Source of the DNA: Bacillota bacterium
GTDB lineage: Bacteria > Bacillota > Clostridia > Christensenellales > CAG-138
Reading direction: 5' to 3'
Length of the DNA stretch: 64,000 nucleotides
NCBI GenBank assembly: GCA_023390655.1
Contig: JAEWCL010000006.1
Location: forward strand, 124,001-188,000
Numbering within the stretch: position 1 is the stretch's first letter; each line of letters begins with the position of its first letter. The notes below the pieces were generated by a model, which saw only the letters and a program-made list of their open reading frames with translations, had not been told where the DNA came from and searched no databases. Below are positions 52,991-62,119 of this stretch, in pieces. The position numbers and the translations under genes are program-made.

Positions 52991-54512
52991 GTTTGTTCAC
53001 CTCCTGCCGCTTGCCCATCATTAGCATGCCGATTTCCTCCACACATGCGCCGCGCGGCAGGACGCCCATCAGCCTGCCTCCGTAAATGACGGCAATCCGG
53101 TCGGAAAGCTGCAAAATTTCCTCCAGATCGGAAGAAATCAGCAGCACAGCGGCGCCGCTGTTGCGCGCGTCCATCAGGCGCTTGCGGATGTATTCGGTTG
53201 CGCCGATATCCAGGCCGCGGGTGGGCTGTGCGCCGATTAGCAGTATGGGATGGCCGGAAAGCTCGCGCGCGAGAATGACCTTCTGCTGGTTGCCGCCGGA
53301 CAGGTCCTTTGCGAGATCCTCACAGGAATTCGCCTTGATGTTGAATTCAGCAAGCATGTTCTGCGCATTTTTGTGGATCGCGTTCCTGTTGAGAAGCTTA
53401 TACCTGGCAAACGGGCTTCGGTTGTAATTTTTGATGACCAAATTCCTGGCGATGGAGAACCCCATTCCAAGGCCCGTATGCTGCCTGTCCTCGGGGATGT
53501 GCGCCACGCCTTTGCGGATGTAATACAGAGGCGGCCTGTTCTCCACGCGTTCGCCTAATATTGAAAAACCGCCTTTTGTACATCGGGCAAGGCCGGTCAA
53601 CACCTCCGCAAGCTCCTTTTGCCCGTTGCCGTCCACTCCGGCAAGCCCGACGATCTCACCGCTTTGCACGGTCAGGCTAAAATCAGACAGGGCGGGGGAG
53701 CCTTTGCTGTTCCGCGCACAAAGCTCCTCGGTTTCAAGGACCGTTTTCCCTTGTGTGCGCTCATTGGCTGTAAAATCAAACAGTACGTCTCTTCCCACCA
53801 TCATGCGGGAAAGCTGCTCCCTGGTCGTATCTTCTGTGACCTCCATGGAACCCACGAGCCTGCCGTCGCGCAGCACGGTCACTTCATCCACCACGGAAAG
53901 AATTTCTTCCAGCTTGTGCGTAATGAGTATGATGGACTTTCCGTCGCCGCGCATGCTGCGCAGGATATCAAAGAGTTCTGCGGACTCCTTGGGGGTAAGC
54001 ACGGCCGTGGGTTCATCCAGTATCAGTATCTCCGCGCCTTGATAAATGGTGGAGAGGATCTCCACGCGTTGCTGTTCGCCCACGGAAAGCTGCCATATCT
54101 TTGATGAGGGCTCCACCCCCAGATGATATTTCTCGGAAAGCGCGCTCAGCCTTTTCTCCACCGCTCTGGTGTCCAGCAGCATACCCCGGCCGGATTTCCG
54201 GCCCAGCATCATATTCTGTGTCACTGTAAACGGGCGCACAAGCATGAAGTGCTGATGCACCATCCCCACGCCCAGCGCAATCGCCTTTTGCGGCGAGGAG
54301 ATATCCTGCAACTGTCCGTTTATATAGGTACATCCTTCCTCCTGCCTGTACAGGCCGTAAAGGATGTTCATTAGCGTTGTCTTCCCTGCGCCGTTTTCGC
54401 CAAGCAGCCCGTGTATGGAGCCGATCTTGAGTTTAAAGTCTATATTGTCGTTTGCCCTGCAGCCCCCGAACACCTTGGTGATTCCGCGCATTTCCACCGC
54501 ATACTCGCCCAT
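52980..54512 (-). CDS. purine-related ABC transporter ATPase (second system)
   Basis: Duplicated ATPase of about 510 residues: Walker A GENGAGKTT and Walker B LILDEPTAVLTP in the first half; GVDGNGQKE, LSGGNQQK and AQPTRGLDIG in the second. ATG at 54512 with GGGGAGGGG upstream is preferred to the longer frame reaching 54560, which runs through the intercistronic hairpin. Paralogous to the ATPase at 44635-46167. Confidence 0.9.
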   Translation of the reverse strand: MGEYAVEMRGITKVFGGCRANDNIDFKLKIGSIHGLLGENGAGKTTLMNILYGLYRQEEGCTYINGQLQDISSPQKAIALGVGMVHQHFMLVRPFTVTQNMMLGRKSGRGMLLDTRAVEKRLSALSEKYHLGVEPSSKIWQLSVGEQQRVEILSTIYQGAEILILDEPTAVLTPKESAELFDILRSMRGDGKSIILITHKLEEILSVVDEVTVLRDGRLVGSMEVTEDTTREQLSRMMVGRDVLFDFTANERTQGKTVLETEELCARNSKGSPALSDFSLTVQSGEIVGLAGVDGNGQKELAEVLTGLARCTKGGFSILGERVENRPPLYYIRKGVAHIPEDRQHTGLGMGFSIARNLVIKNYNRSPFARYKLLNRNAIHKNAQNMLAEFNIKANSCEDLAKDLSGGNQQKVILARELSGHPILLIGAQPTRGLDIGATEYIRKRLMDARNSGAAVLLISSDLEEILQLSDRIAVIYGGRLMGVLPRGACVEEIGMLMMGKRQEVNKHAN

Positions 54513-54540
54513 AATTCCCCTCCCCTCGGGTAAGCTAGGA

Positions 54541-54583
54541 GGCCGGAAGCCGTCCCGCATTTTTTAGGACGGCCTCCGGCTTT
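54541..54583 (-). promoter_or_regulatory. intercistronic stem-loop after the second BMP gene
   Basis: GCCGGAGGCCGTCC pairs with GGACGGCTTCCGGC around an A-rich loop, 4 bases after the lipoprotein stop and before the ATPase. As in the first system it probably sets the ratio of binding protein to membrane subunits. Confidence 0.65.
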
Positions 54584-54587
54584 CTTT

Positions 54588-55604
54588 TTACTGCGCTTCA
54601 AAATCGGGCATTTCAACTTTGCCCGCCACCAGGTCCTCATACGTTTTCTGTACGAGCTCCTTGACGTCTTCGGGCACCTGATCGCCCAGCTTGCCGTAAT
54701 CCGCATAGATCAGGCCGCCGTTTTCCGGCGTGATCCAATAAAATTTCTCTTCGCGGTTGGTAAAATTATCGTTGAGAATATCGTCGATAATGCTCTTGAT
54801 GACCGACTTCCATTCATACACAACGCCGGAGAGCACGTTATCGGGCGCGAGTTTGCTCTGATCCGCGACATTGCCCAGCACCAGCTTACCCTTTTCCTTT
54901 GCGGCTTCCACCACGCCAAGGCCGATGCCGTCGCCGGAGTGCCAGATGATGTCTACGCCGGAATCATACATGGAGATGGCCGCTTCCTTGGCGCCCGCGG
55001 AATCCGTCCAGTCGCCGGTATACACTTCCTGTATTTCGATGCCGGGGTTAATCTGTTTGGCTGCATACTTATAGGCTTCGTGTCCACGGAATATTTCCGA
55101 TACATTTCCGCCGCCGATGACGCCGATTTTGCCGGTCTTCGTCATGGAAGCGGCCAGTACGCCCATCAGGTAGCCGCCGGACTGCAGATGCACATCATAC
55201 ACGCAGGTGTTCTTGAGCGTTTTGTAGCCGGTGCCCAGGCAGAACAGCGTGTCCGGATACTTTTCGGCGACCTTAATGATGGGCTCCATGAACTGGAACC
55301 CGTGGCCGAATATCACATCGTACTTTTCGCTGGCAAAGTCCATAAGCGCGGGCTCGATATCCGCGACCTCATAGACTTCCTCCACAACCTTGACTTCCAT
55401 CTTGTCCTTGTACTCTTCCGCTACGGCCATCACGCCTTCATACATGGCCTGGTTAAAGGATACGTCGTCCGCCTTGCCGGGCAGTATCAGCGCGACTTTG
55501 AGTTTGTCTGTACTGCCGGACGTCGTACTGCCTGTGCCGCAGCCTGTTAAGAGCAACAGTACGGCAAGCGCCATTGCGAGGATCTTCCAAGTCTTCTTCT
55601 TCAT
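54588..55604 (-). CDS. BMP-family purine-binding lipoprotein (second system)
   Basis: Substrate-binding lipoprotein, 338 residues, lipobox LLTGC (Cys about 22) and a Gly/Ser/Thr-rich linker. The BMP core shows DVIFGHGFQFMEPI, GVLAASMTKTGKIGVIGG and DIIWHSGDGIGLG. The last-named Trp/His region differs from the PnrA nucleoside signature, so the ligand may be a base rather than a nucleoside. The start overlaps the xdh Mo-subunit stop by 4 bases; AAGGAGG precedes it. Confidence 0.88.
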   Translation of the reverse strand: MKKKTWKILAMALAVLLLLTGCGTGSTTSGSTDKLKVALILPGKADDVSFNQAMYEGVMAVAEEYKDKMEVKVVEEVYEVADIEPALMDFASEKYDVIFGHGFQFMEPIIKVAEKYPDTLFCLGTGYKTLKNTCVYDVHLQSGGYLMGVLAASMTKTGKIGVIGGGNVSEIFRGHEAYKYAAKQINPGIEIQEVYTGDWTDSAGAKEAAISMYDSGVDIIWHSGDGIGLGVVEAAKEKGKLVLGNVADQSKLAPDNVLSGVVYEWKSVIKSIIDDILNDNFTNREEKFYWITPENGGLIYADYGKLGDQVPEDVKELVQKTYEDLVAGKVEMPDFEAQ

Positions 55605-57730
55605 TGGGGACCTCCTTCAAAATGGTGTAAATATTTGCTCCGATCGATGTGATCGAGGGAAGCCGTAAACGGCAATGATGTTTGCCATACGCCTGTTACC
55701 TCATGGATCGCAGCGCCGATCGCGGGTGCGATGGCAACCGTGGCCACCTCCGCCGCGCCCTTGACGCCCATTGGTCCGCTCTGTTCGTACATATCGACGG
55801 AAACATTCGTAATTTGGGGGACATCCATCGCCGTGGGCAATAAATACGTATGGAAATCCCGATGCAGCGCCATGCCGGATTGATAGCGGCAATCCTCCAT
55901 CAGTGCGTATCCGATGCTCATGGCGATGCCGCCCTGCATTTGCCCATCTAAAGAAAGGGGATTGATAATGCGTCCCGCTTCGGTTGCGGAATAAATATCC
56001 AAAAGCTCTGTTTTGCCTGTGCGGGGGTCCATCCTCAGCTTCACCGCCTGCGCGATAAAGGTATACATCGCGTGCGGGAATCCGGGTGTATGAAAGGATT
56101 TGGAGGATTCGGGGAACGCGGCCGCGGCTGACACGGTGACAGGGCCATCAGTATGCGCGCGGCGGGCTTTATACGCCCCGGCGGCTTCTATCAGGGCGTT
56201 TCCTGCAATGAACGTGGAGCGGGAACCGGCGGTCGAGCCGCAGTCATAGGTACATCGGGTATCCGCCATGACCATATGCACCTGATTGAGGGGAATGTCC
56301 AGCGCGTCCGCCGCCATAGCGGCAAGCGCCGTCATGCTTCCCTGGCCGATATCGACCAGGCCGATCTTTACGGCGATGCCATCTCCTCGCGTTTCGATTT
56401 CCACCTTTGCCGTGTCCGGTACGTTCTTGCCAAGCCCACAGCTCAAATGCCCCGCCGCCACGCCGTAGCCGATGAAGGGGTCGGCATTGCGTTCCCGCTC
56501 CTTCCACAGCGCCGAGTGTTCCACAAGTTCCAGCGCCTCGACCATGCCCACGCAATGCTCCATGGGCTGTCCCAGTGCGCCAATGCCGCCAGGCCGCAGT
56601 GCGTTTGTTTTGCGGATGGCGATGGGGTCAAGATTCAGCGCATGCGCGGCCCGGCTGATCAGCGTTTCCGTGGCGAACGCGCCCTGTGGCGCGCCGAATC
56701 CGCGCATCGCATGCGCCACCGCCTTGTTGGTATAAACGAGGAATACGTCCATGCGCACGTTTTCAATTTCATATGGGCCTGCGAAATGCTCGCTGAACAG
56801 CCCCATCACAGCAGGACCCAGGCCGGCGTAAGCCCCGGTATCGAGATAAGCGCATCCGTCGAACGCGACGATGGTCCCGTCAGACGCAAATCCCATTTTT
56901 ACGTGGATGTCCGCGCCATGGCGTTTGTAGGTGGCAAGCAGGGACTCCTGCCGCTCCAGCACCAGCTTGGCCGGCCGCCCCGTCTTCTGTGTGGCCAGAG
57001 CAGTAAAGAGCTGCGCCGTGTTGCCGTCCTTGCCGCCGAATCCGCCGCCCACCGTTGCGGCGCGCACATGTGCCTGTTCCTCCTTCAGGCCCAGCGCGCG
57101 CAGGATCATCCGCTTATCATGGAATACATTCTGTGTTGCGGCGATTACTTGGAGCGCGCCGTCCTCCATATAGGAAAAACATGCTTCGGGCTCCATGCAG
57201 GCATGGTCTTGCGCCGGAAGATGGAACGCGTCCTCCAATCGTAGGGCGCAGCTCTCAAGCCCATGCGCGACGTCGCCTTTTTCGTAATGGAATTCGCTCA
57301 ACAGGTTGCCGTTTGCGTGGATCTTCTCGGCACCGGGCGCCATTGCCTGCCTGGCATCGGCAAGCACCGGCAGCTCTTCATAAACGACCTTAATGCGTTT
57401 TGCGCAAGCCTGTGCCTGCAAACGGGTGGGGGCCGCTACAATGGCGACCGGCTCCCCCAGGAAACGTACCTTGTCATAAGCAAGGATAGGCTGATCCTCA
57501 ATCAGGTCTTCCACGATGTTTTCTTTATAATCCTTCGCGGTAAAAACGAAAAGGCCCTCCGGTAGCGGCGGAACCTCCACCTTTACCAGCCGGGCATGCG
57601 CTTTTTCCGAGCGAACCAGCGCAAGCTCAAGCATGCCGTCCATAAAGTAATCGCCGGCATATTTTGCTTTGCCTGTGGACTTGTCCTCTCCGTCAAGGCG
57701 GCCTATTCGTTTGCCCGCGTATTGCGCCAT
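55601..57730 (-). CDS. xanthine dehydrogenase-type molybdopterin-binding subunit
   Basis: Catalytic subunit of a molybdenum hydroxylase, 709 residues. The N-terminal hammerhead domain (KYAGDYFMDGMLELALVRS) is followed by Mo-cofactor domains (GGGFGGKDG, AMRGFGAPQGAFATE). Glu661 in GPMGVKGAAEV aligns with the base-catalyst Glu of the GPxGAKGxGEP motif. With the FAD and FeS subunits of the same operon it would oxidise hypoxanthine and xanthine. It is slightly shorter than E. coli XdhA. Another purine hydroxylase specificity is possible. Confidence 0.9.
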   Translation of the reverse strand: MAQYAGKRIGRLDGEDKSTGKAKYAGDYFMDGMLELALVRSEKAHARLVKVEVPPLPEGLFVFTAKDYKENIVEDLIEDQPILAYDKVRFLGEPVAIVAAPTRLQAQACAKRIKVVYEELPVLADARQAMAPGAEKIHANGNLLSEFHYEKGDVAHGLESCALRLEDAFHLPAQDHACMEPEACFSYMEDGALQVIAATQNVFHDKRMILRALGLKEEQAHVRAATVGGGFGGKDGNTAQLFTALATQKTGRPAKLVLERQESLLATYKRHGADIHVKMGFASDGTIVAFDGCAYLDTGAYAGLGPAVMGLFSEHFAGPYEIENVRMDVFLVYTNKAVAHAMRGFGAPQGAFATETLISRAAHALNLDPIAIRKTNALRPGGIGALGQPMEHCVGMVEALELVEHSALWKERERNADPFIGYGVAAGHLSCGLGKNVPDTAKVEIETRGDGIAVKIGLVDIGQGSMTALAAMAADALDIPLNQVHMVMADTRCTYDCGSTAGSRSTFIAGNALIEAAGAYKARRAHTDGPVTVSAAAAFPESSKSFHTPGFPHAMYTFIAQAVKLRMDPRTGKTELLDIYSATEAGRIINPLSLDGQMQGGIAMSIGYALMEDCRYQSGMALHRDFHTYLLPTAMDVPQITNVSVDMYEQSGPMGVKGAAEVATVAIAPAIGAAIHEVTGVWQTSLPFTASLDHIDRSKYLHHFEGGPQ

Positions 57731-57734
57731 ATTG

Positions 57735-59501
57735 TTACTCCTCGGTATGCAATATGAGCTGTGTGATTTCGTGCCGCTTTACATGGATTAAACCATAATC
57801 GGTAAGCCCAAGTTCCGGCACTGTCGGCAGCGATATGAAAGAAAGCGTCATGAACGGGGCGTTGAGGCCGCATCCCATCTCTCCTGCGACGCCGTTTAGC
57901 GCATCCATCCGCTGCATGACCTCCTGTGCGGGCAGGCAGCTCATCAGTCCCGCAAGCGGCAGGGCAAGCGAACTTAGTATCTGTCCATCGCGCGCCGCTG
58001 CAAAGCCGCCCTGCAGGCGGGCAAGTTCCTGTACCGCTGCAAGCATGTCTCTTTCGTTTGTGCCCACTACCACGATATTGTGATGATCGTGCGATACGCT
58101 GGAGGCCAGCGCGCCCCGATGCAGCCCAAACCCGCGGCAAAGGCCCAGCCCGATACGGCCGTTTTTTCCATGCCGCTCCACGACCGCAAGCTTCAAAATG
58201 TCCCGATTGGGGTCGGCTTTGATTTCGCCTTCTTCCACGGGCATCCATTCACGCTCCTCGCGGTTGATGATCTGATCGGCAATCAGCGCGATCACGCGGC
58301 ACTGCGCGCGGGACCCGGACGCCGGTATCCGGAAAGCATTTTCGTTTAGACCTTCCCGGATATGGACGGTTGTAAACAGCTCCTGCGGGTAGTTTTTGGG
58401 TGTTACGGGCAGCGCCTGTAAATTTTCCGCAACCCGTTTCCCACCTTTCAACACCATGGCCGGCCGCATTTGATATAGGCTGTCCAGCAGCACGATATCG
58501 GCGTAGCGGCCTGGCGTAAGAGAACCCAGCAAATGCTCCAAATGGAAATGCCTCGCGGCGTTGAGGGTGGCAATTTTGATTGCCTTGATCGGTTCAAGGC
58601 CAAGATCAATCGCTTTCTGGATGTTGCAGCTGATATGCCCCTCCGCATAAATGTCGTTGACATGCTTGTCGTCGGTGCAGAACAGCAGGTTTTCTGTAGA
58701 GAGCCCGTGCTCGATCACGCCGCGCATGAGTTCTTTCGCGTTGCGTTCGCTGCTTCCCTCGCGCACCATCACCTTGATGCCGACGCGAAGCCGGGCCAAT
58801 AGTTCCTCATAGGTAACGCATTCGTGGTCATCCAATAAATGCGCGGCGGCATACATATTCAATTCTGAGGGCGTCAGGCCAATGGCGTGCCCGTTGCAGA
58901 TGCGTCCGCCTGCAAGCGCCGCGCGTATCTTTTCCAGATATTCGTCCCGCAGGCCCATAATTTTGGAAGGGTCCAGTTCCCCCAGGCTGACGGTCTCCTT
59001 AAGGGCTAGCAGTTGACGCACTTCCTCCAGGCCCAGTACGGCTCCTGCGGTTTCCAGGCCTGGGGCGGTGGGCACGCGCGAGGGGATTTCCAGATAAATA
59101 CGAAAGGGCAGCTTTTCCGCATCCCTGACCAGCGTAAGCAGCCCATTCATACCCGCAACGTTTGCGATTTCCATGGCGTCCACGAACAGTGTCGTGCTCC
59201 CCCAAGGCACGATGACCTCCGCAAGTGATTCGGGGGTCAACAGCGTGGTCTCGATATGCACATGCGCATCCATAAAGCCCGGGACTGCATACCTGCCCGC
59301 GCCATCCACTTTTTCTTTGCAGGGCGCGCCGGGCGGTGGGTCGATCGCCACGATTTTGCCGTTAAAAATGGCCAGCGACGCTTCCCGGATCTCTTCGGTA
59401 TACACATCCACCAGCTTGATGTGGTCAAGGATCATATCCGCGGGAATCTCTCCTGCGGCCGCCCTTAGCTCTTGCTTGAATATGCCCAGCTCCTGTTCCA
59501 T
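57735..59501 (-). CDS. ade: adenine deaminase
   Basis: Amidohydrolase converting adenine to hypoxanthine, 588 residues as in Bacillus AdeC. The metal-binding PGFMDAHVHIETTLLTPESLAEVIVP-type region (written here in part) near 65-90, GHAIGLTPSELNMY and the C-terminal HDHHNIVVVGTNERDM are family hallmarks. It is the second gene of the operon, 11 bases after the GntR regulator gene, and feeds hypoxanthine to the xanthine dehydrogenase encoded next. Confidence 0.94.
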   Translation of the reverse strand: MEQELGIFKQELRAAAGEIPADMILDHIKLVDVYTEEIREASLAIFNGKIVAIDPPPGAPCKEKVDGAGRYAVPGFMDAHVHIETTLLTPESLAEVIVPWGSTTLFVDAMEIANVAGMNGLLTLVRDAEKLPFRIYLEIPSRVPTAPGLETAGAVLGLEEVRQLLALKETVSLGELDPSKIMGLRDEYLEKIRAALAGGRICNGHAIGLTPSELNMYAAAHLLDDHECVTYEELLARLRVGIKVMVREGSSERNAKELMRGVIEHGLSTENLLFCTDDKHVNDIYAEGHISCNIQKAIDLGLEPIKAIKIATLNAARHFHLEHLLGSLTPGRYADIVLLDSLYQMRPAMVLKGGKRVAENLQALPVTPKNYPQELFTTVHIREGLNENAFRIPASGSRAQCRVIALIADQIINREEREWMPVEEGEIKADPNRDILKLAVVERHGKNGRIGLGLCRGFGLHRGALASSVSHDHHNIVVVGTNERDMLAAVQELARLQGGFAAARDGQILSSLALPLAGLMSCLPAQEVMQRMDALNGVAGEMGCGLNAPFMTLSFISLPTVPELGLTDYGLIHVKRHEITQLILHTEE

Positions 59502-59512
59502 GATCGTTCCTT

Positions 59513-60235
59513 TCAGATTTTTTTCCTGAGCACCGTATGCTCGAAAATTCCGTCCGCATAATACTCCTTGGACCAGAGCACCGGCCGGGAATCGATATCG
59601 TAGCCCACCTCATCCATATACAAAATGGGGGATCCTGCTTCGATTCCGAATAGTTCACCCAGCCGCCTGTCCGCAACCATAGGACGCACCACGGTCAGGT
59701 CCATATACACGCTGATATCGCAGAATTTCTCCAGGAAATAAAAAATCGGCTTTTCCAAATCCTCTTTATGATAGGTATACTTTTTCACGACATGAAAAGA
59801 GACATAATCGATGCAATAGATGGCTGTGCGGTCATCCGCCGTAATGGCGCGCGAAACGCGTATCACAGGCGTATTTGCAGAGACCAGCAGCCTTTTTGAC
59901 ATCTCTTCATCCGCAAATACGGTATCCACCTCCACGAAGGCAATGCCCGGCTTTGCGCCGGTTTCCGCCACCATATCCAGGAATTCTTTTTCCAGATCCA
60001 TCCGCGTGGTAACGGCAAGTACCTGCCTGTTGATCACAGTTCCGATGCCCTGCCGCCGGACGATAAAGCCTTCCCGTTCAAGAGAGGCAAGGCTGTCGCG
60101 CAATTGTGTCCGGCTGATGCCAAGGGACACCGCCAATACAGCTTCGGCGGGCAGCTTTTCTGCCTGGGCATATGCGCCGCGCTTCATTTCATACAGCAAA
60201 CGTTCCCGAATCGAGTACAGCTCCTGTTCGTCCAT
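59513..60235 (-). CDS. GntR/HutC-family transcriptional regulator
   Basis: A 240-residue regulator: winged-helix GntR domain (residues 1-70, LPAEAVLAVSLGISRTQLRDSLASLEREG in part) and a C-terminal UTRA ligand-binding domain (about 90-235, ending GSPILYMDEVGYDIDSRPV). It is the first gene of the purine operon, so it is probably autoregulated, with a purine compound as ligand. Direct repeats over its promoter are likely operators. Confidence 0.9.
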   Translation of the reverse strand: MDEQELYSIRERLLYEMKRGAYAQAEKLPAEAVLAVSLGISRTQLRDSLASLEREGFIVRRQGIGTVINRQVLAVTTRMDLEKEFLDMVAETGAKPGIAFVEVDTVFADEEMSKRLLVSANTPVIRVSRAITADDRTAIYCIDYVSFHVVKKYTYHKEDLEKPIFYFLEKFCDISVYMDLTVVRPMVADRRLGELFGIEAGSPILYMDEVGYDIDSRPVLWSKEYYADGIFEHTVLRKKI

Positions 60236-60287
60236 ATCGGCTCCTTATCCATGGATGCATTAAAATGCAAGTTATGGTTATGCGTTA

Positions 60288-60328
60288 TTGGTACTACTAT
60301 TATATACATTGGTGTTACCTCTTGTAAA
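60288..60328 (-). promoter_or_regulatory. purine operon promoter with direct-repeat operators
   Basis: On the minus strand -35 TTTACA (60323-60328), an 18-base spacer and a perfect -10 TATAAT (60299-60304). On the plus strand TTGGTACTAC (60288-60297) and TTGGTGTTAC (60309-60318) are direct repeats exactly 21 bp apart, that is, on the same DNA face, one inside the spacer and one just past the -10. This is a convincing site for the GntR-type repressor. Confidence 0.7.
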
Positions 60329-60580
60329 CAGCATATTGATGTTTCTGTCCACTGGTGTTTTAGATGCCCACACATAAGCAATACGCCTATCTTTGCCGCA
60401 TTATTGGGCGAGACAGGCGTTTTGTTCTATATATTTACATCCGGTTCTACCGGTCAATCAGGCCGCCCACCGCAACCGTTTGGCACAACAGATTACCGTT
60501 ATGTGCTTGTATAATTTGATTTATCTACATGGTACATTTTACTTACTGTATAAATCCATACGTATCGCAAATGAAAAAGC

Positions 60581-60750
60581 AAATTATAGCGGACTATTAT
60601 CAGTATTGATGTTGGTATTGATAAGCCCCAGAGCGCTTGCTTATGGCCCGGATTCAGGCGTGTGGATAGTCCGGCCCGTGGTATAAGATAGATTTCAAAG
60701 GCAAGACCGGATATATTTCAACGGGCTACTTATCAGTGCGCAACACGTAA
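60581..60750 (+). pseudogene. remnant of a secreted SH3-domain protein
   Basis: One plus frame gives a signal-peptide-like stretch (LLSVLMLVLISPRALAYG). Another frame, after a stop, gives a bacterial SH3 C-terminus (WYKIDFKGKTGYISTGYLSV, TGG at 60679, TAA at 60748-60750). The two pieces look like the ends of one small exported SH3_3 protein with the middle deleted and the frame broken. The evidence is pattern recognition only. Confidence 0.4.
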
Positions 60751-60764
60751 CTTATAAATGATAC

Positions 60765-60800
60765 ATGCCCTCGCTATAGAGGCGAGGGCATATTCATTTT
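60765..60800. terminator. terminator-like hairpin
   Basis: ATGCCCTCGC and GCGAGGGCAT form a 10-bp stem with a 7-base loop, followed on the plus strand by ATTCATTTTA. It could serve either the remnant gene on the plus strand or the HlyD operon on the minus strand. Confidence 0.55.
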
Positions 60801-60910
60801 AGCAAGAAAATTCTCCAAGTGATGGGATCGAAGGATAATACCGGCCAAAGCACAGGAAATGCTGAAAGGCTACCTCGAGGAGTTAACCCGGATCCCCATT
60901 GAAAAGAACC

Positions 60911-62119
60911 TTACTGGGGGAGTATTTTTTGCCCATCATTGAGATTTATTTTTCTGCCGGTTTCAAAAAGCCACCAGATTGGTGCAGCAAACAAGTATGT
61001 CCTCGAAGGAACAAAAGGGGTTTCTAAGAGATACAATATGCCCACTGATAACACCGTACATAGCAGGATGCATAAAATGCTGCCGTAATCATAGTGTTCC
61101 CCCACCCGCGTTTTTCCCGTTCGCAGCAGGTACACGGCCGTTGCGCATGAGATCGCTAAAGAAACAAACAACCTGCGCACTGCAGAAAACCATTGCATAT
61201 CCTTTGGCACCGGTTGCAGGAAAGACAAGCTTTCAAAATAGTCCGTTTGCGCCTTGGCAAGCTCCGGCCAGAACGTAAAGTCTGACCATCGTGTGGGCAG
61301 AAAGCGGTCAGGCCAATAAATATGAAACGCCAGCAGCCATTTGAGCAAATAGAATATGCCGGCGAGCGCGAGGCAAAATAGGATCAGCTGCAGCGGGACG
61401 CTTCGCCGCTTCCAGGCCTGCTTCAGCAGCGCAAGCAGGATTGCCGCTCCTATAGTCCATCCCGGCAGGCCGGACAGCCCGGCGGCAAGCTTGCCATAAA
61501 ATCCGTTTTCCACAACAGTGTACTCCGCAGCAAGGCTATAGCGGTAAAGGAAGGTTGTTACCAGCCTTCCCGCCTCCTCCACATTCGAACAGGCGATTTC
61601 AAGGTTTTCATATTCCGCTTTTTCATTCCTGAAAAGAATCATTCCCTCCTTCGCACGTACGACTCCCCGAATAATATAGGATTTATCGCCTATACGAACG
61701 TCTGCGCCGATCACATCTTTATTGCGGAACAAAGACCAGGCAGTGTCCACATCGATTACGCAGCCCGCTTCGTCAACCATTGCTGGAAAACCGCCATACA
61801 GCAGCTCCATGGGGCAGACATCGCGCATGTCGCCATATACCGCGATGCGTCTCACGTGTGCGGAAGTTTCCAATGCTTCGTTGTTGATTGTTTCCAACGT
61901 TTCATTCCGCGTCCAGGCACTCACGCGCAGGATGGATTCATCTGCATTCTCTGAGACCGCGCGAAAAAGCGCCTCTTGGGTTGTCCTGCCATACATTCTC
62001 ACGCTAAGTCCCTGATATTCCGTTTGCAGCCATCCGCTCAAATGAAGCGCATATCCCCATGAAATCAGGAGAATCATCAACACTGAGCAAAGGCAGAGAT
62101 GACGCCTCCAATCAGTCAT
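60911..62119 (-). CDS. membrane protein with MacB-like extracytoplasmic domain
   Basis: A 402-residue protein: one N-terminal membrane helix (about 8-28), a 185-residue external domain, then about four helices (225-395). The external part (MRDVCPMELLYGGFPAMVDEAGCVIDVDTAW split by family-like FRNKDVIGADVRIGDKSYIIRGVV) resembles the MacB periplasmic core, but the FtsX permease helices are not typical. It overlaps the HlyD-type gene by 8 bases, so the two probably act together in an export or envelope complex. Function is not established. Confidence 0.7.
   Translation of the reverse strand: MTDWRRHLCLCSVLMILLISWGYALHLSGWLQTEYQGLSVRMYGRTTQEALFRAVSENADESILRVSAWTRNETLETINNEALETSAHVRRIAVYGDMRDVCPMELLYGGFPAMVDEAGCVIDVDTAWSLFRNKDVIGADVRIGDKSYIIRGVVRAKEGMILFRNEKAEYENLEIACSNVEEAGRLVTTFLYRYSLAAEYTVVENGFYGKLAAGLSGLPGWTIGAAILLALLKQAWKRRSVPLQLILFCLALAGIFYLLKWLLAFHIYWPDRFLPTRWSDFTFWPELAKAQTDYFESLSFLQPVPKDMQWFSAVRRLFVSLAISCATAVYLLRTGKTRVGEHYDYGSILCILLCTVLSVGILYLLETPFVPSRTYLFAAPIWWLFETGRKINLNDGQKILPQ

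Larger units (their letters stand above)
60340..60910. other. low-gene region between the purine and HlyD operons
   Basis: Outside the promoter (left) and the gene remnant and hairpin (right) I see no intact gene here. The A/T-rich stretch 60340-60575 holds nothing recognisable. At 60835-60905 a short plus frame (AKAQEMLKGYLEELTRI) looks protein-like but is too short to assign. Confidence 0.4.

Noticed and set aside
60236..60340. Purine riboswitch before the GntR operon
   Set aside because: The leader is short and holds only the promoter and direct repeats.
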